The position numbers and the translations under genes are program-made. DNA of 55,438 bases. Source: Phellopilus nigrolimitatus (lineage: Eukaryota; Basidiomycota; Agaricomycetes; Hymenochaetales; Hymenochaetaceae). Position 1 is the first letter of the stretch, and each line of letters begins with the position of its first letter. Location of the stretch: NCBI GenBank assembly GCA_021029095.1, contig JAJOHG010000164.1, positions 1-55,438 on the forward strand, read 5' to 3'. Shown piece by piece: positions 23,201 to 34,715 of the stretch. Below the pieces are notes generated by a model. That model was not told the DNA's origin, made no database searches, and was given only the letters and a program-made list of their open reading frames with translations.

Positions 23201-24508
23201 GTAACAGGCGCCTTAGGAGTGGCCGCAGTGACACTTGGAACGCCAAGGTCCGGATGCTTCGGTAATGGAAGTTCAGTGATCTTATAGATTAATTTAAGTC
23301 CTAAATTTCTATATGAAGAAACGAATCCGCCGTACAGCAAGTTTGACGACAGGACGGCTATTATCATCCGTCGGTGGAGTAGAGTTATCGGAAGCAAGCG
23401 GTATAATTATTCGCGAGTCTTCGGTGGCAAGACTCTCGATTTGAGGCTGGGGCTTTCTCCTTGATCTCCTTGATCTCTGATAGATATTCAGATATAGTAT
23501 GATATCAAGCACTTGCGGAGATGAAAGTACACCAACGACCTGGTGACACTTACTTTACTGCACTGGGAGGATTTCAGAGCACGCATAGGGCGTTGAGACT
23601 CTACTCGTGTTAGGCTGACGATGGGTGGGCTACTGCGCGAATCCGACGGAGAAGAACTTTCTCGATCATGTGCGGCCTTTAAGAGAAGAAATGATGATAT
23701 TAGTACACGCGATATTTTTGGCGACCAGTCCGTAAAATGTATTCACTTTTGAAGATATTTCCAACTTGCTGCTATTTTTTGTTACCGAGGGATGAAGCCA
23801 GGGGCAAAAGTCACCACGATCGCAACAACCATGCGATAAAGCTTTACAGAACACTCTAGCCTGAGTATCTCGAACCTTTTGATCGTCAACAAGGACGTGG
23901 AGACGGCGGCAGCTATCGTTGTATTTACAGTATCCACGATTGAAGTTGACGCATACTTCGTCGAAGGGAAGAGGCTGCGAGAAATAAATAAGGCTGTACT
24001 AGCATCAGATTAGGAAAAGGAACAAACTTCGCAGATGATCACTGGCTCCTTTTGTCCGAGAAGTACGTCCGAAGTTGTGCCTTCAAATGGATCCGTAGTA
24101 TCGGACAGTGAAGAACAAGATGCTTCCGACTGAGACTGTGAAGTGTCTTAGGGCATAACTAAGCACATTGTTCGCGATACTCACGAAACACGGCTCTCCT
24201 AGTGATGCCCCGCTATCAGTCGAGAACGACGAGTTAGCACTGCGATTAAGTCCGTCTAATCGGCTTGAAGATGAAATATTGACGCCGTTCTCTAGTGCAG
24301 AGTTTCGTCGGGAAGACTCAGTCATGAAGTAATGCGATATTGGCGATTGAGCTGAGCTATCGGCGATTTTTGTTCGACCGAGTTTTGGGGATAGTTTTGA
24401 GATATCTAGGTCGACAGGCGGTATTTTCTGTTTATTTCTTTCAATCACAAGTCCGGTTCCGAGTCCATCGCGTCGAGTACTAGTCATGGCACCTGAGTTC
24501 ACTTGCAC
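20296..24508 (-). CDS. CCCH zinc-finger / RBR-type E3 ubiquitin ligase fusion
   Basis: Predicted ubiquitin ligase with RNA-binding fingers, 1241 aa. Nine exons: 24185-24508, 24028-24135, 23747-23974, 23554-23676, 23336-23476, 23065-23280, 22842-23009, 22694-22757, 20296-22649. Three C-x7-C-x5-C-x3-H fingers are visible: C152-H170 (CVNFNRGYCKYNDSCRRLH), C187-H205 (CKALSHGCCDRGDFCPWLH) and C349-H367 (CRKWSRGLCLKGTKCKFKH). Another Cys cluster (CTFCLLGLCTNEHC) near 422-435 may be a degenerate fourth. An RRM-like segment (YVLLGHLPAVISEADVRN) begins about residue 505. The C-terminus is a full RBR: RING1 CPICLDIVV at about 1024, an IBR with CPSC..CTACH, and RING2 CPKCSASIEK; the predicted thioester cysteine is the Cys in IAGCNHM, about 1202. 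Exon 7-9 joins (22649-22842) are the least certain. Substrate and RNA target unknown. Confidence 0.9.
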
Positions 24509-24795
24509 TACCTTTTGTCTGTTATTTTACGAGCGATGAATGATGTTGACAAAGATGGAGAACACGCAGGCACATGAAGGTTGAGAGCAAGGAGCACAGA
24601 AGCAACTTGGAAGTTCGTGAATGATGAAGAGTGAAGCTAAGTCTGTGCTAAGCTCCTCAGTTTACATAGAAGACTTAGTATTCGTGGGAACACGGCATTC
24701 CGGCATTGTACCGTCAGCAGTATAACTTAATACATTTTGAAGTCCGGATATCCGCTGCAGAAGTCCGAACCTGCGCTCCTTCGTCGACCTTCACC
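24509..24795. promoter_or_regulatory. Divergent promoter region between the CCCH/RBR gene and ATP19
   Basis: The 287 nt separate two divergently transcribed start codons. No clear TATA box or recognisable operator was found; both genes look housekeeping-like. Confidence 0.45.
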
Positions 24796-25230
24796 ATGTC
24801 CTAGTGCGTGTCAGCGTATTTTGCAATGACACTTATTTGTCTAATTGCTTTTCCAGCCAAATATTCGGACGAGCAATTAAGACGGAGTACCTTTCATTGG
24901 GTACGATCCTCGCCGCGGCAACCATTGGCTACGCCTCCACGAGCGGCGGTAAGAAAGAGGCTGCACCGTCGGGCGGGTCAGTGCAAGAGACAATTAAGAA
25001 GGTGAAGGAGTCCGTCCCTTTAGGTGCTGGATCGAGGTACGTGTTTTGATTTGCTTGGTACGAGATACATAGACTATGGCCTGATCATTCGTTCACTTGC
25101 TACAGTGAAGAGGAACAATTGTAGGTCACCTTTAACAGTGAATACTCAAAAGAGTACGTGATGACGACTGACCAGGGTCGACAGCATCAAAAAATTCATC
25201 GACGAGGAGGAGAAGAAGGCGCACCATTGA
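24796..25230 (+). CDS. ATP19: Mitochondrial F1Fo ATP synthase subunit k (Atp19)
   Basis: Small single-pass subunit of the Fo membrane sector linked to ATP synthase dimers. Four exons: 24796-24803 (8 nt), 24857-25036, 25106-25120 (15 nt) and 25176-25230, giving 85 aa. The spliced start MSYQIFGRAIKTEYLSLGT aligns with yeast Atp19 (Y-x-F-G-K-A-I...L-x-x-G-T), followed by a hydrophobic segment TILAAATIGYAS. The C-terminus SSEEEQLVDSIKKFIDEEEK parallels the acidic end of the yeast subunit. The middle (GGKKEAAPSGG) is a low-complexity insertion making it somewhat longer than the 68-aa yeast protein. The micro-exons are supported only by frame and homology, but every phase fits. Confidence 0.85.
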
Positions 25231-25498
25231 GGATGTCGAGGTTTGGTCTTGGTAGTCGGCGTGCCGTCGTCGGACTTGGCGTAGACCGTAACGAGCATGT
25301 TGCGCTGCACCGTTCCTTGAATAAAGCACACTAGATTTTCTCGCAAACCCGATTTTTCTCTAACTTTTTGAACGTGCTTTGAATGGCGCCGGCAGCGCGT
25401 GATATCGACATTGAGTCTGTTGCTATGTGAACGCGCAAATATTTACCGGGACCGCTTGACCTGCTCCCTCTACTACATACCCCTCGAAGTAATGAATC

Positions 25499-27107
25499 AT
25501 GACCACGTCGACGTCGAACAAGCCTCTCAAACGCTTATCTTTACTGCAGACACAGTCGTCGCCCGCCTCGCCTTCGCTGTCGAGTTTCAACAGCTCCGAG
25601 GTCGCTTCTAAGCATCGTGTCGCGCCCGACGTTGCGGTCATGGGACCTTCCTCCACTGTGACTGCTGCGCAAGCCTCTCCGTTTTCTTTCCCGTTGTCGC
25701 CAACCGCGAGTGCACCCACGGGATCCGGGTCGAAAAATGCACGCAGGCACTCATCTATTTACTACGTCTCTCCTGACCGAGAACTCGAGCGGATTTCGCG
25801 AGGCTCGGGCTCACCAGTTAACGCGCGTAGGTTCTCAGCACTGCAAACGCCTAGCGAGAATGCTCGTACGATAGAAAGTATAAAAAGGGACAGAAGGAGT
25901 GTGGATCTGACGGACACGCCGTCCCCGCCGTTGACGCTTGCTGAGAGGTAAGCGGTTCTCGTCTTGACCTGCATGCACTGAATCGTCACGCGTCGTCAGA
26001 CACGCCGACCTGTTGCGTTTCATCGCGCAGAAGGAGTCTAAATGTCTCGAACTGCGCTCACAGCTCGCTGCACAAGAAGCGGAGCTCCTCGTGCTCAAGC
26101 GCAAGTGGGAGCGCATAGTGAGCCGCGGCGGACCCTCTGCGTCTGTCCCATTTACCCCGGGCACGGTGCTCGACGCCGACGCGTCTCCACAAGCAGCTGT
26201 ATTCTCTGGAATAAAAGGGGGCGTGCAAGGTGTCGGGCGACTTCTTGCGCATTTCGGGGACACCAGTACCCAAGTCCCAGACTCGGATCCTGGGCATGGG
26301 TCGAACTCATCCGTGTCGACGACACTGACGTCCTCATCGTTGCGTCTCTCTCAGTCTTCAATATCATCGTTAGGTGGTCCGGATGAAGGGTTCGGAGAAC
26401 GCGAGGAACCTGTAGCGGAGGCAAAGTCAGGGCATCGTCTATCGAACTCGATCTCAACAGCTGTGCGGAGGAGACCGTATGAACCATCGTCTCCGTCGAC
26501 GCCTTCTCCGTCGCCTTTAACGCCTTCCACGCCGCCTTTGACTCCCAAATCTCCCTATGATGGTCTTTCCTTTAAGTCCGCGCCACCTTCGTCTTCCAAG
26601 CTGCCAATGCAGTCGAAGCACCAAAAGCGCCTCAGCACAGCATCAGGCGCGTTCCCCCCACCATCATCCATCCCGGCCATGAACGTGGGAGCGCCTCTCG
26701 CAGCTTGGGTCGATAGCGTTGGAAAGAAGTTCGGGCAGCTGCAGGCTGGGACCGGAGGTGCAGGTGCACATCCCATTCACAAGCGCGCGTCGACGCTGCT
26801 CTCGGACGCTTCTCACTCATTATTCGCTGCGCTCACGTCGCCCACCCGTACCTCCCCGGCGGGCGATCATGCCCAACTCGTGCCTTCGCCAACCTCCTTC
26901 ACGACGTCTCTACTTGACGATGATGACGCGCTTGGAGATGGATCGGGGGTGCAGTGGGCGGGTATGGCTGCCCTTTCTCCTGAACGACCGAAGATCGTTC
27001 CCATCCGAGCTGTTCCGGCTAGTGCATCGGCGTCGCGCTCTTTGGCGAAGCAGCAAGATGGCAGCGTAAAGGGCACTGATTCTGACAGTGAAGAATGGAA
27101 CTGGTGA
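25499..27107 (+). CDS. Serine/proline-rich protein with a short coiled coil
   Basis: Exons 25499-25947 and 26000-27107 give 518 aa. The only structured part is a helix-rich, coiled-coil-like segment after the intron: HADLLRFIAQKESKCLELRS followed by LAAQEAELLVLKRKWERIV (about residues 150-190). The rest is low-complexity Ser/Pro/Thr sequence with SPxP repeats near 26490-26560 and a charged end, DSDSEEWNW. The N-terminal KPLKRLSL plus central coiled coil resembles fungal DUF4048 proteins, but this assignment is tentative. Function unknown. The acidic-Trp C-terminus may be a short interaction motif. Confidence 0.75.
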
Positions 27108-27586
27108 TCCATTTCTACGTCTTCTCTCAATTCTCTTCAGTTAATATCACTGGTCAACCTGAAGGCCTTTTTCCCGTCGTTTACCCCTATTCAGATTCTG
27201 CAATGGCTTGTCCTTCCCTTCCGTTTATCCCTTCTTATGGCTAATGATATCAAACCTGCGCCACCTATAAATGCTGTTAACGAAAAATACATCCCGATTA
27301 CGTTCCTTGTTCGCTGTTTCATTGTCGCATCTGTTCTACATACCCAACTGCATCGACCGTAGATAATCACCTGCATATACATGTAATGGATCCAGATACT
27401 TGCAGACTTAATAACATCGGCTAGAAATTCTACTAGTGGAAAACCTATTTTACTCGTGGTTTTGACGAAAAACTCAGGAATTCAATAACAATATCGTTGG
27501 AAGAAGGGAACGGCTCAATTTACGAGTATATTTTATAGTTATTATGCTATATACACTTGCTGGAGCCTGGTTCTCCATGATAATAT
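27108..27586. other. 3' intergenic region between convergent genes
   Basis: AT-rich, no supported gene. It probably contains the 3' UTR and terminator of the preceding gene. Confidence 0.4.
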
Positions 27587-27793
27587 TTATATGTAGAAGA
27601 AAGATAGAGCCAGATACTTGGCCCGAAGAGATGTCATTTCATACATGCGCCGGCGAAATTCCGGATCCTTTCTCAGACCGTCATACTCCTTGAGGGCCAG
27701 CAGAAAGTCCCCGAAATTAGTATCTGTAAGCATGATTAGGATGAGCATGAACGTGCCCAGCCTCTCGCATGCTGCCCTCACGTATTGTGACAC
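27587..27793 (-). other. Coding-like short ORF, possible gene remnant
   Basis: A 68-codon frame reads MLTDTNFGDFLLALKEY, then DGLRKDPEFRRRMYEM and TSLRAKYLALSF: amphipathic, charged and protein-like, unlike the surrounding AT-rich DNA. No upstream exon or splice acceptor could be joined with confidence, and it lies just beyond the stop of the DUF2264 gene. It may be the last exon of a decayed gene or a short independent protein. Family not recognised. Confidence 0.3.
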
Positions 27794-27847
27794 AATTTAG
27801 GTCATACATGTAAAAGTACAACAATTTTCATCTTTGAACATGCAGTT

Positions 27848-29875
27848 TTAAGAGATCAAAGCTGATATGTCCTCCGGCAACACGGGCGTCGTGTCCTCCC
27901 AATTTTTGAGCCAGCCCGCCTGCGCCCCATCCCGACCCTCCTCGTTGGGGAGTGCAAATACGGCGGTAATCAGCCAAACGTCCTTCTCGCTGGGCTCTAT
28001 TTCGGAAATGAGCATGGGCAGGACCGCGCGCGCCTCGATGAGATTCGAGTTCGCGTCCAAGCGAATTGCCTCGCCCTTTCGAGTCGAGTCCTTCTCCAGC
28101 GCGGCAACCCCTGATGCGCCCGCCCGCGAAGCAACGCGCACCGCAGCACCGCTCTCGCACGTCCCGTACTCCTCCGTGTCGCGTGATACAGGCTCTAGCG
28201 CACGCCCATCGCGTCGCTGGCCGTAAATCGCGAAGCCCCCCTCCGCTGCGCGCAGGCTGCGGCCCGTGCGCACGCGGTGCACGCGGAGGTGCCAGAGCGG
28301 CGCGTTTGCCGTGGGCGGCACGAGCCACGTCTCGACCTCGACGTCCGGCCACGGCCGCCATGCGGACCGCAGTCGCCCGTGCTCGATGCGCGCGTTGAGT
28401 GTCTGGCGACGCGTGCGCCAGAATTCGCCTATGCCATCGTCGCTGAGCGCGAGGGCAGAGTCCGCGCCTGCTTCAGCGAGCGTGCCATTCCCCACTGGAA
28501 CGCTGTACCCGAAAGCACTCGAGTACGCGAACTTGCCATATTTCGCAGCACTTTGTTTGAGGTCGTACGAGCACTGCTGGCCTGAGGAGAGCACGTAAGT
28601 GTGTCCGCCGAAGTTCGCTGCGATGTGCAGCGGGTATTCGAGAATCTTGACGGTGTTACGCAGGACCGCTGGATACGGTTCCTCCTTAGCCGTCCAGAAG
28701 GGGTGCGTCGGCGGAAGACTAAGCGTGACGAACGACTTGCAACACCAGTATGGCGATCCGGGCGAGTTGTAATTCTCAGTCATGATATGATTAGGATAGT
28801 TGAAGCCCAAGGTGAGCGTGCTGTCGGGGTTGAAGGCGCCTGGCTGCTTCGCCCAATAGCGGATATTGCGCAGCTGAAGGCCTTTCACAACGCCCCATGT
28901 CAAAGGAGCGGGAAGTTCAACATTTGCGAACGCAAGGGCTCCCCAAAAGGAAGACTGAGCGAAACGGTAGCACATGCTCCGACCAAACGGAATGGCTCGG
29001 CCTAATGCAGTTTAGACCCAAGAAACAGATGAATTATTTTGAAAACATATTCACCTTCATAGTCAAAGTAGCGCACGAAATCCAGAGCAAACTTGCTCGC
29101 GCGTTCACGATAGACCTTACTCCTCACCGGGTCTTCCTCTTGCATCAACTTCGAGTAAACGAGTTGTGCAAACTGGATGGCAAAAGATGAGGAATAATAG
29201 TCGAACTGGCAAACAGTTTCTGGACCATCTCGCGACCATCCGCCATCCACATAGAATGTATCCAGATGAATGAGATCAGCTTCCATTCGAGACTTGTCGA
29301 ATCGCGGTGATCCTGCTTTTAAGAGTCCAAGATTTGCAAACACCTGAGTAAACGTGAGTTGAAGGTTGGTTCAATATGCACTGAATTCTTACTCTGAACC
29401 ACAGCCAATTCGTGTTCGGCATTTGCTTGTCGTTCATTCCCCCAAGCCAATTCTCGAAATTCGTCTTCGCTTCTTGTGGAAGCGGATCCCACAATTGTTC
29501 CTTCGCGACTGCGATGGAAAAGCCGATCGCCGAACACTCGACCATTCGCTGGTCCTTGTTGCGCATGTCTCCCCAGAACTCTTCATGATCCGGATTCGTC
29601 CCGTTTGCAAATCCGCGTACCCAGCGCTCCGCACCATTGTATTTACCTTCACCTGCGAGCAGAGACGCGAGACCCCAGATAGGACGAGAGAAGCCTTCGA
29701 GCTGGGCGGCTGTCTCGTCATAGTGCGTCGCTGTGTGTCCGAGATGGATGAGTGCACCACCAGGAGACGTGTGCGGTCCGAGGGCGTCAAGGAGGCCGAC
29801 AAGGAAAGCCTGTAGGTCTTCCCTCGTTTCGATCGCGTTCGATGCAAAGGGGGATGTGCTGGCGGCGGCAGGCAT
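27848..29875 (-). CDS. DUF2264 domain protein
   Basis: Family of unknown biochemical role, usually two-part: an (alpha/alpha) barrel-like N-terminal half and a C-terminal beta-rich half. Exons 29393-29875, 29055-29343 and 27848-29001 give 641 aa, full length for the family. Recognisable stretches are [87 protein letters not shown] and HPFW. The start at 29875 (MPAAAST) is preferred over an in-frame ATG at 29941 because a TATA box lies between them. The third exon is very G+C-rich at third codon positions, producing long meaningless antisense frames. Relatives are often clustered with polysaccharide metabolism genes in bacteria; no such neighbour is seen here. Confidence 0.93.
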
Positions 29876-29923
29876 TATTGTTCTTGAATAAGTGGGTTTA
29901 TGGACTGCCTCCGCTGGTGAAGT

Positions 29924-29930
29924 CTTTATA
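29924..29930 (-). promoter_or_regulatory. TATA box of the DUF2264 gene
   Basis: Minus-strand TATAAAG lies 49 nt upstream of the ATG at 29875 and downstream of the alternative ATG at 29941, which helps decide the start. Confidence 0.5.
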
Positions 29931-29941
29931 CCGGAGTCCAA

Positions 29942-30417
29942 CTAGACGGTCCGCGTCGGTCCGCAACGCAATGTTGGTGGTCATTCCATGGTCGGCGAGC
30001 GATCATCGTTGACCACGAGAACGATCGACGATCATCCGGACCGGGACCTGCCGAGGATAAGCCGCCGCCGCCACTGACTGAATTTCCGGATTGAACACGC
30101 GTTATTTACGTTTCTTTACGCGTTTCAATACTTTCTGTCTGAAGTGTCAGGATGCATAACCTGGAGGTAGTGGCTTAGCTCAATTTGGTCCACAAGTATG
30201 CCACTATTTTACAAGCCCTACCCTTTCTAAGCAATGTATGCTGTGCGAACGAGTTCAAAATGAAAGCGGAAACCAGGGGCTATATTTAAGAAGTTTATAT
30301 ATGCAAGTACATGCAAGTACATAATTATTTATGACCCAGGCAAGTGGTGTGCTAGAATAGTAAATTATTGCTCATTTGGCTCGAGCGCAGTCGCTTAGTA
30401 CGCAAGGGAAGAAAGAT
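29942..30417. other. Intergenic
   Basis: No gene seen. A short direct repeat of CGATCATC occurs around 30000-30035. Later part is AT-rich, probably the 3' flank of the small heat-shock gene. Confidence 0.35.
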
Positions 30418-30980
30418 CTAGGCAACAGTGATCCTCTGCGGCGCCTGCTCTGGAGAATTCTTCGGGAACGAGATGTTCAAAATGCCATTTTCCATCGATT
30501 CCCTGATGTCACACTGCTAAAAGTACACCAAGTAAGAGTAATATTCGATAATGCGAGTCGATGAAAGGAGTGTCCTACCTGAGTACCAGCTGGCAGCGGA
30601 AGCGTGCACGAGAAGCGTCCCGTCTGCCTCTCGCGGAGGATGAGCGCCTTCTCATCGATTTAATTCACATGTCTCTGCTCGCCAAAGACGACGAGACGGC
30701 CCATCTGCACTTCGATCGCGACCTCTTCCTTTTTCAAACCTGGCAGTTCGAGCGCTATCGTGACGAGGTTCGACTCAGGGCTCGTGGATGTCGATGCGCG
30801 GTTACTTTTTCTGGGAGCATCATGATTTATGCGTAGTGTTATCATACCTTGAGCCTGGACTGCTCTGGAATATATGGGTAATACGAAGTAGCCACAACGA
30901 AAGCCACAGATGGACATGCGAAGGTTCCGGAAGAACAACGTCGATCCTTGTGGCAAATAAAAAAAGGCAACATTGCTCAA
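30418..30980 (-). pseudogene. Small heat-shock protein (Hsp20/alpha-crystallin) with one in-frame stop
   Basis: The alpha-crystallin domain is recognisable from about 30770 downward: NLVTIALELPGLKKEEVAIE, MGRLVVFGEQRHVN, then TAA (30660-30662), then in the same frame IDEKALILRERQTGRFS, CTLPLPAGTQ, a GT..AG intron (30514-30578), and MENGILNISFPKNSPEQAP ending ITVA with a stop at 30418. Splice sites and frame are otherwise intact, so a single nonsense codon is the only lesion in the domain. The N-terminal part (30771-30980) does not resemble a normal Hsp20 N-terminus and may be truncated, or an upstream exon is missed. No credible intron removes the TAA. Alternatives: a sequencing error or a strain-specific null allele. 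Confidence 0.75.
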
Positions 30981-31374
30981 ACATTGCTAGTCCTTTTCAG
31001 AGTATGCTGGAGGTTTCTGAGTGGAATGATATGACTATCGGAGTAAGAATTTACTTTCTTCACATAAGTCAATGTTTGTCAATGACGCGTACTCTTCTCC
31101 TTGAAACGGTTTGACCTCAGAGGGTCGGTAAGAGTTTGTACCATGCGTAAAAGTGGGAAAAAATCGTGAAGATATACTTAAAGAGATGTGATGGAGGGCT
31201 TACTGTAAGCACTGTACACCGATCTTTTTTGTGCACTGAACCTGTGATGTATGTACGTATTGCAATTACGTAAGACACGTGCATGCCTCTTTCGGTATCT
31301 ACTCACCGCACTCCTCGCACACGAGTACACCGCATACGAACACGACTACGACCTCGACGAGGCAACGGAAAGCA
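30981..31374. other. Divergent intergenic region between the Hsp20 relic and DCP1
   Basis: No gene seen. It should contain the DCP1 promoter; no clear TATA box. The stretch just before the start codon is CAC/ACG-rich. Confidence 0.4.
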
Positions 31375-33777
31375 ATGATGGCGCCCAATCGCTCGCGATC
31401 CAACTCCAATGCCAACCAACGTAGCTTTTCTCCGAATGTACCCCGACAAACACCGAGGCAGCGGCCTCGCCGTGGCTCAGGACAAGCCGCCCCTTCACCG
31501 ACCCCTACCCCAGCACGCACTGCGACGGCCGTTCGGGTTGATCACACACCAACTCCAGAGCCTTCATTTGACGTTGGAATGTCCCCCGCCTCCCGCTACT
31601 ACAAGAATCTCCGTGTCTTACGCCGACACGATCCCCACATCGTCTCTATTTTTGACCAATTCGCCCATGTAACTCTGTACTATCAGCCAGAGCCGGACAA
31701 ATTCGAGAGAGGAGGATACGAGGGTGTGATGTTCTTCTTTGAAAGGTTAGTGCGTCCTTCTATGTTTGCGTGGCGGTAACCTAACTGATACATCCAGAGA
31801 CATTCAACCAGTATATGGTTTTTTCATTCTTAATCGTCAGGGGATGAACGACTACATAAGATACCTCTTGCCGAGCGATGTCGTGGACCCCATAGAAAAC
31901 CTCGTGTGGATCAGTACTATGGATCATGCAAAACCGTCTATAATGGGCGACCAAAACAAGACGGCGGGACTTTGGGCGATGCCCATGGACGTACGTGAAT
32001 CTTTGGGCACTATGATGACGCGTCTCAAGGACTGTATAACGAGAGGAGTGCCGTATCCTGAGGAACACCGGTGAGCTATATCTTATTTGCAATAACTTGC
32101 TATCATGCTCAGTCTTTTACAGTTACGGTCCTGATCGAATAGCTCCGCAGCAAATATGTTATGAAGGAGACATGGGTGACGATGGCAGCGGATATTACGA
32201 CTGGTCCAAGGGGATGTCGGATGAGAAGCGGACGAAGGTGATTAATGCGATACAGGAGAATGCGAAGACGAAAGGGAAGGAGAAGGAGAAGGCTTCGTCA
32301 CCGCCAGCGCAGACAAATATGTCAGAACTTGACCAACTTTTCTCGAAGCTTGCTCCCGCGGCCAAGCAATCCCCAGATCCTGCCCCCCTCGCGCCACAGC
32401 CGCCGCTCAGCGGACTCGCGCTGCTTAATACGATGTTTGCATCGGTGTCCGAACCTGTCATTTCCCAGCCGAATGGAAAACTTACGCTGGAGCAGCTTGG
32501 CTTGGCTCCGACAGTCTCGTCGCCACCTCAGGATATGGAAATCCTCTCGCCCAAACCAAGCGCGGCTGGTCTGCCGCAGATCCTTACTGCCGATGTCATC
32601 CATGAACTCATGGGCTTGCCCCTTTCGGACAGCCGCAGTGTATCCCGCACGTCCACATTCGCATCCGAGCACCCGCGCTCGCCGAGCTCCGTTGGCGCGC
32701 ACCGAAGCACGGAGCACGGGTACTTCGCTGATCGTGGAGAAGATGACGGCGGCGCGTCGGAGGCGTCGATGAGTGTCGACGTGGAGGACCGCTCGGACAC
32801 CAATGTCTTTGAACGCCTTGAAGCCGGCGGTCCACGTTCATCGTTCTTGACCGCGGCGAGCTCGGGTACAGTGAACGGGGACGCGACACCTCGTGCGCGC
32901 GCCGAACCTTTGGGTCTTGCTTCACCGCCGACAAGGACGAGGCCAAACGTGATCCACGCGGTTTCGGATGTGCATGTGCCGTCACTGGGTGTCGGCATGG
33001 CTCCCAATGCGAACCGGAGGTCTAGTGGCCAGGCAGCGACTGCAACGCGGACAGTTTCGGCGCCGTCGACTGTACGTGCGCCTTTCCAATCGGGCGCGGA
33101 GCTGTGGCCAGATGGCGGGTCCGCTGCAGGTGTGAGTGCGAGTACGTCTGTTAACGGCGTTAAGAGAGAAGAGCCAGTAGAGGAGGTCGTTGAGCTGGAT
33201 TTCAGCGAGATCGGTGTGCTCGAAGACATTCGCGCGTTCGAAGCGAAGGGCGCGAGCAACGGACGAAAGGGAGAAGGTGTTGGGAAGACGAAGGAGAAAA
33301 CGAACGGCGTGCATTCGAACGGCGTCAATGGCGCGCCAATGAATGGCCCGGCTTCCCCTCGGGCGTCTCGGCAGTCCGCGAGGCCATCAAAGAGGGAGAG
33401 AGAGCGACAGCGCAGCGTGAAACCGAACGGGGAAGCTGTTGCTTCTGCTCCTGTACCATCTCAAAACGTCACCTCTATCAATGGCATAAACATGAGGTCG
33501 TCGACGCCGCAGGCTTCCATCCACACCGATGTTCGTAAAGATGTCGCTGAAAGCTCGCTCCGCGGTGCCTTGCTAGAGTCGGGCCTCATCCAAGCGGATG
33601 GTCGGGCAGTGGAAAGAAATGCGTTCGTTCGCGAAGTATTGACCCTAATACACGTAAGCGGGATCCGTTTTCCTCTGTTGAACATTCCTAACGCGTTCAT
33701 AGACGGACAAGGCTTTTGTCGACAGATTATATCAAACTTATACAAGCTTGGTGGCTGACTCTACTTATGCCCTATAA
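31375..33777 (+). CDS. DCP1: mRNA-decapping complex subunit Dcp1
   Basis: Activator of the Dcp2 decapping enzyme, cytoplasmic and P-body located. Exons 31375-31745, 31798-32070, 32123-33653 and 33703-33777 give 749 aa. The EVH1 domain spans about residues 73-215: YYKNLRVLRRHDPHIVSIFD, HVTLYYQ, GYEGVMFFFER, PVYGFFILNRQGMNDYI and NLVWIS, the standard Dcp1 order. A long disordered Ser/Pro linker of about 470 residues follows. The C-terminus, RNAFVREVLTLIHTDKAFV then DRLYQTYTSL, looks like the Dcp1 trimerisation helix known from animals and plants. The protein is much longer than yeast Dcp1 (231 aa). Two adjacent ATGs (31375, 31378) occur; the first is used. The last intron was placed by extending the helix. 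Confidence 0.93.
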
Positions 33778-34672
33778 CAACTCTCTTTGTAAGTTACTTG
33801 CCTTCCTTTTGATTAGCATGCTGAAATATTTCTAGTGCATCATACTCATTAGACAAACGCTATTCTATTGTAGTCTTCAGAAATGCTCTTTTTTTGCAAA
33901 TCCCCTAAAGCATTTGTACCCACGTCCCTCTTTCCCTGTCACTCGCTGTTGTACATGACAATTTCGACTGCTTTCACAAGTGTGTTTTTATAGCTACTGA
34001 GATCTGCCGAAGATCTTTGATTTTGATTCAGATCTCCGTCTGCCCTGCTGTGTTGTTGCAAAGATGTATTTCATGTACTTGGATCCTTGATCTGTTCCCA
34101 CCAACATGTTCTAGTTATACTCTGTACTTCGTATGCTCAAATGCTCAATGCACGGCGTGACGCGCCTCGAGGAAGATCTTCAGATTTTCTACGTGTACGG
34201 GTGGGTCCAGGAAGTACTGCACGCTGCCTTATATGGAAATATACCTAGTAAAAAAATCTAACATGCCATGTCAAGTCCAAAATATTTGTATTTGTATTGC
34301 ATGTATATATTACAAGACATTTCATAACTTTCCATGGTGTTTTCTGCATTTTGAACGGTTACTTTGTGTGAAGTTGAACTAGGATGCGGCATGCTTTTCT
34401 CCATGAGGGTGGGAACACTTTCCGTATAAGGCAAACAAGTGTGTAATACTTTCTGGATACCCGAAGAACACGGCCTCGGAATATAAGCGACGACTGAAGT
34501 TAATATGCTGTGTCGGCTTCCCTTGGGCGGTCATTTGCTAGGCGTCGCTAACCGGCGAGCGCAGCTTAATTTACAGTCAAACGATGTCCGTCTTTCAGGT
34601 TCTTACTACTTACCGCTTCCCTCTCCCTCGTCCTCCCGCGTAGCAGATAAGTTGTAACGAATACAGCTGCCC
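33778..34672. other. Intergenic between DCP1 and the PLAC8 gene
   Basis: About 0.9 kb. Includes the AT-rich DCP1 3' region, and a pyrimidine-rich block near 34615-34640 in the promoter of the PLAC8 gene. No gene or RNA supported. Confidence 0.4.
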
Positions 34673-34679
34673 TATATAA
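34673..34679 (+). promoter_or_regulatory. TATA box of the PLAC8-family gene
   Basis: TATATAA, 37 nt upstream of the proposed ATG at 34716, implying a very short 5' leader. Confidence 0.45.
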
Positions 34680-34715
34680 CCACCAAGTGTCCAGGGGCTC
34701 TCGACAGCAAGATAT

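Noticed and set aside
27828..28598. Several long frames opposite or out of frame with DUF2264 exon 3
   Set aside because: Arg/Ala-rich shadow translations caused by high third-position G+C of the real exon.
32528..33328. 266-codon minus frame within DCP1
   Set aside because: Lies wholly inside the disordered linker exon of DCP1; no motif, start context or splice structure.
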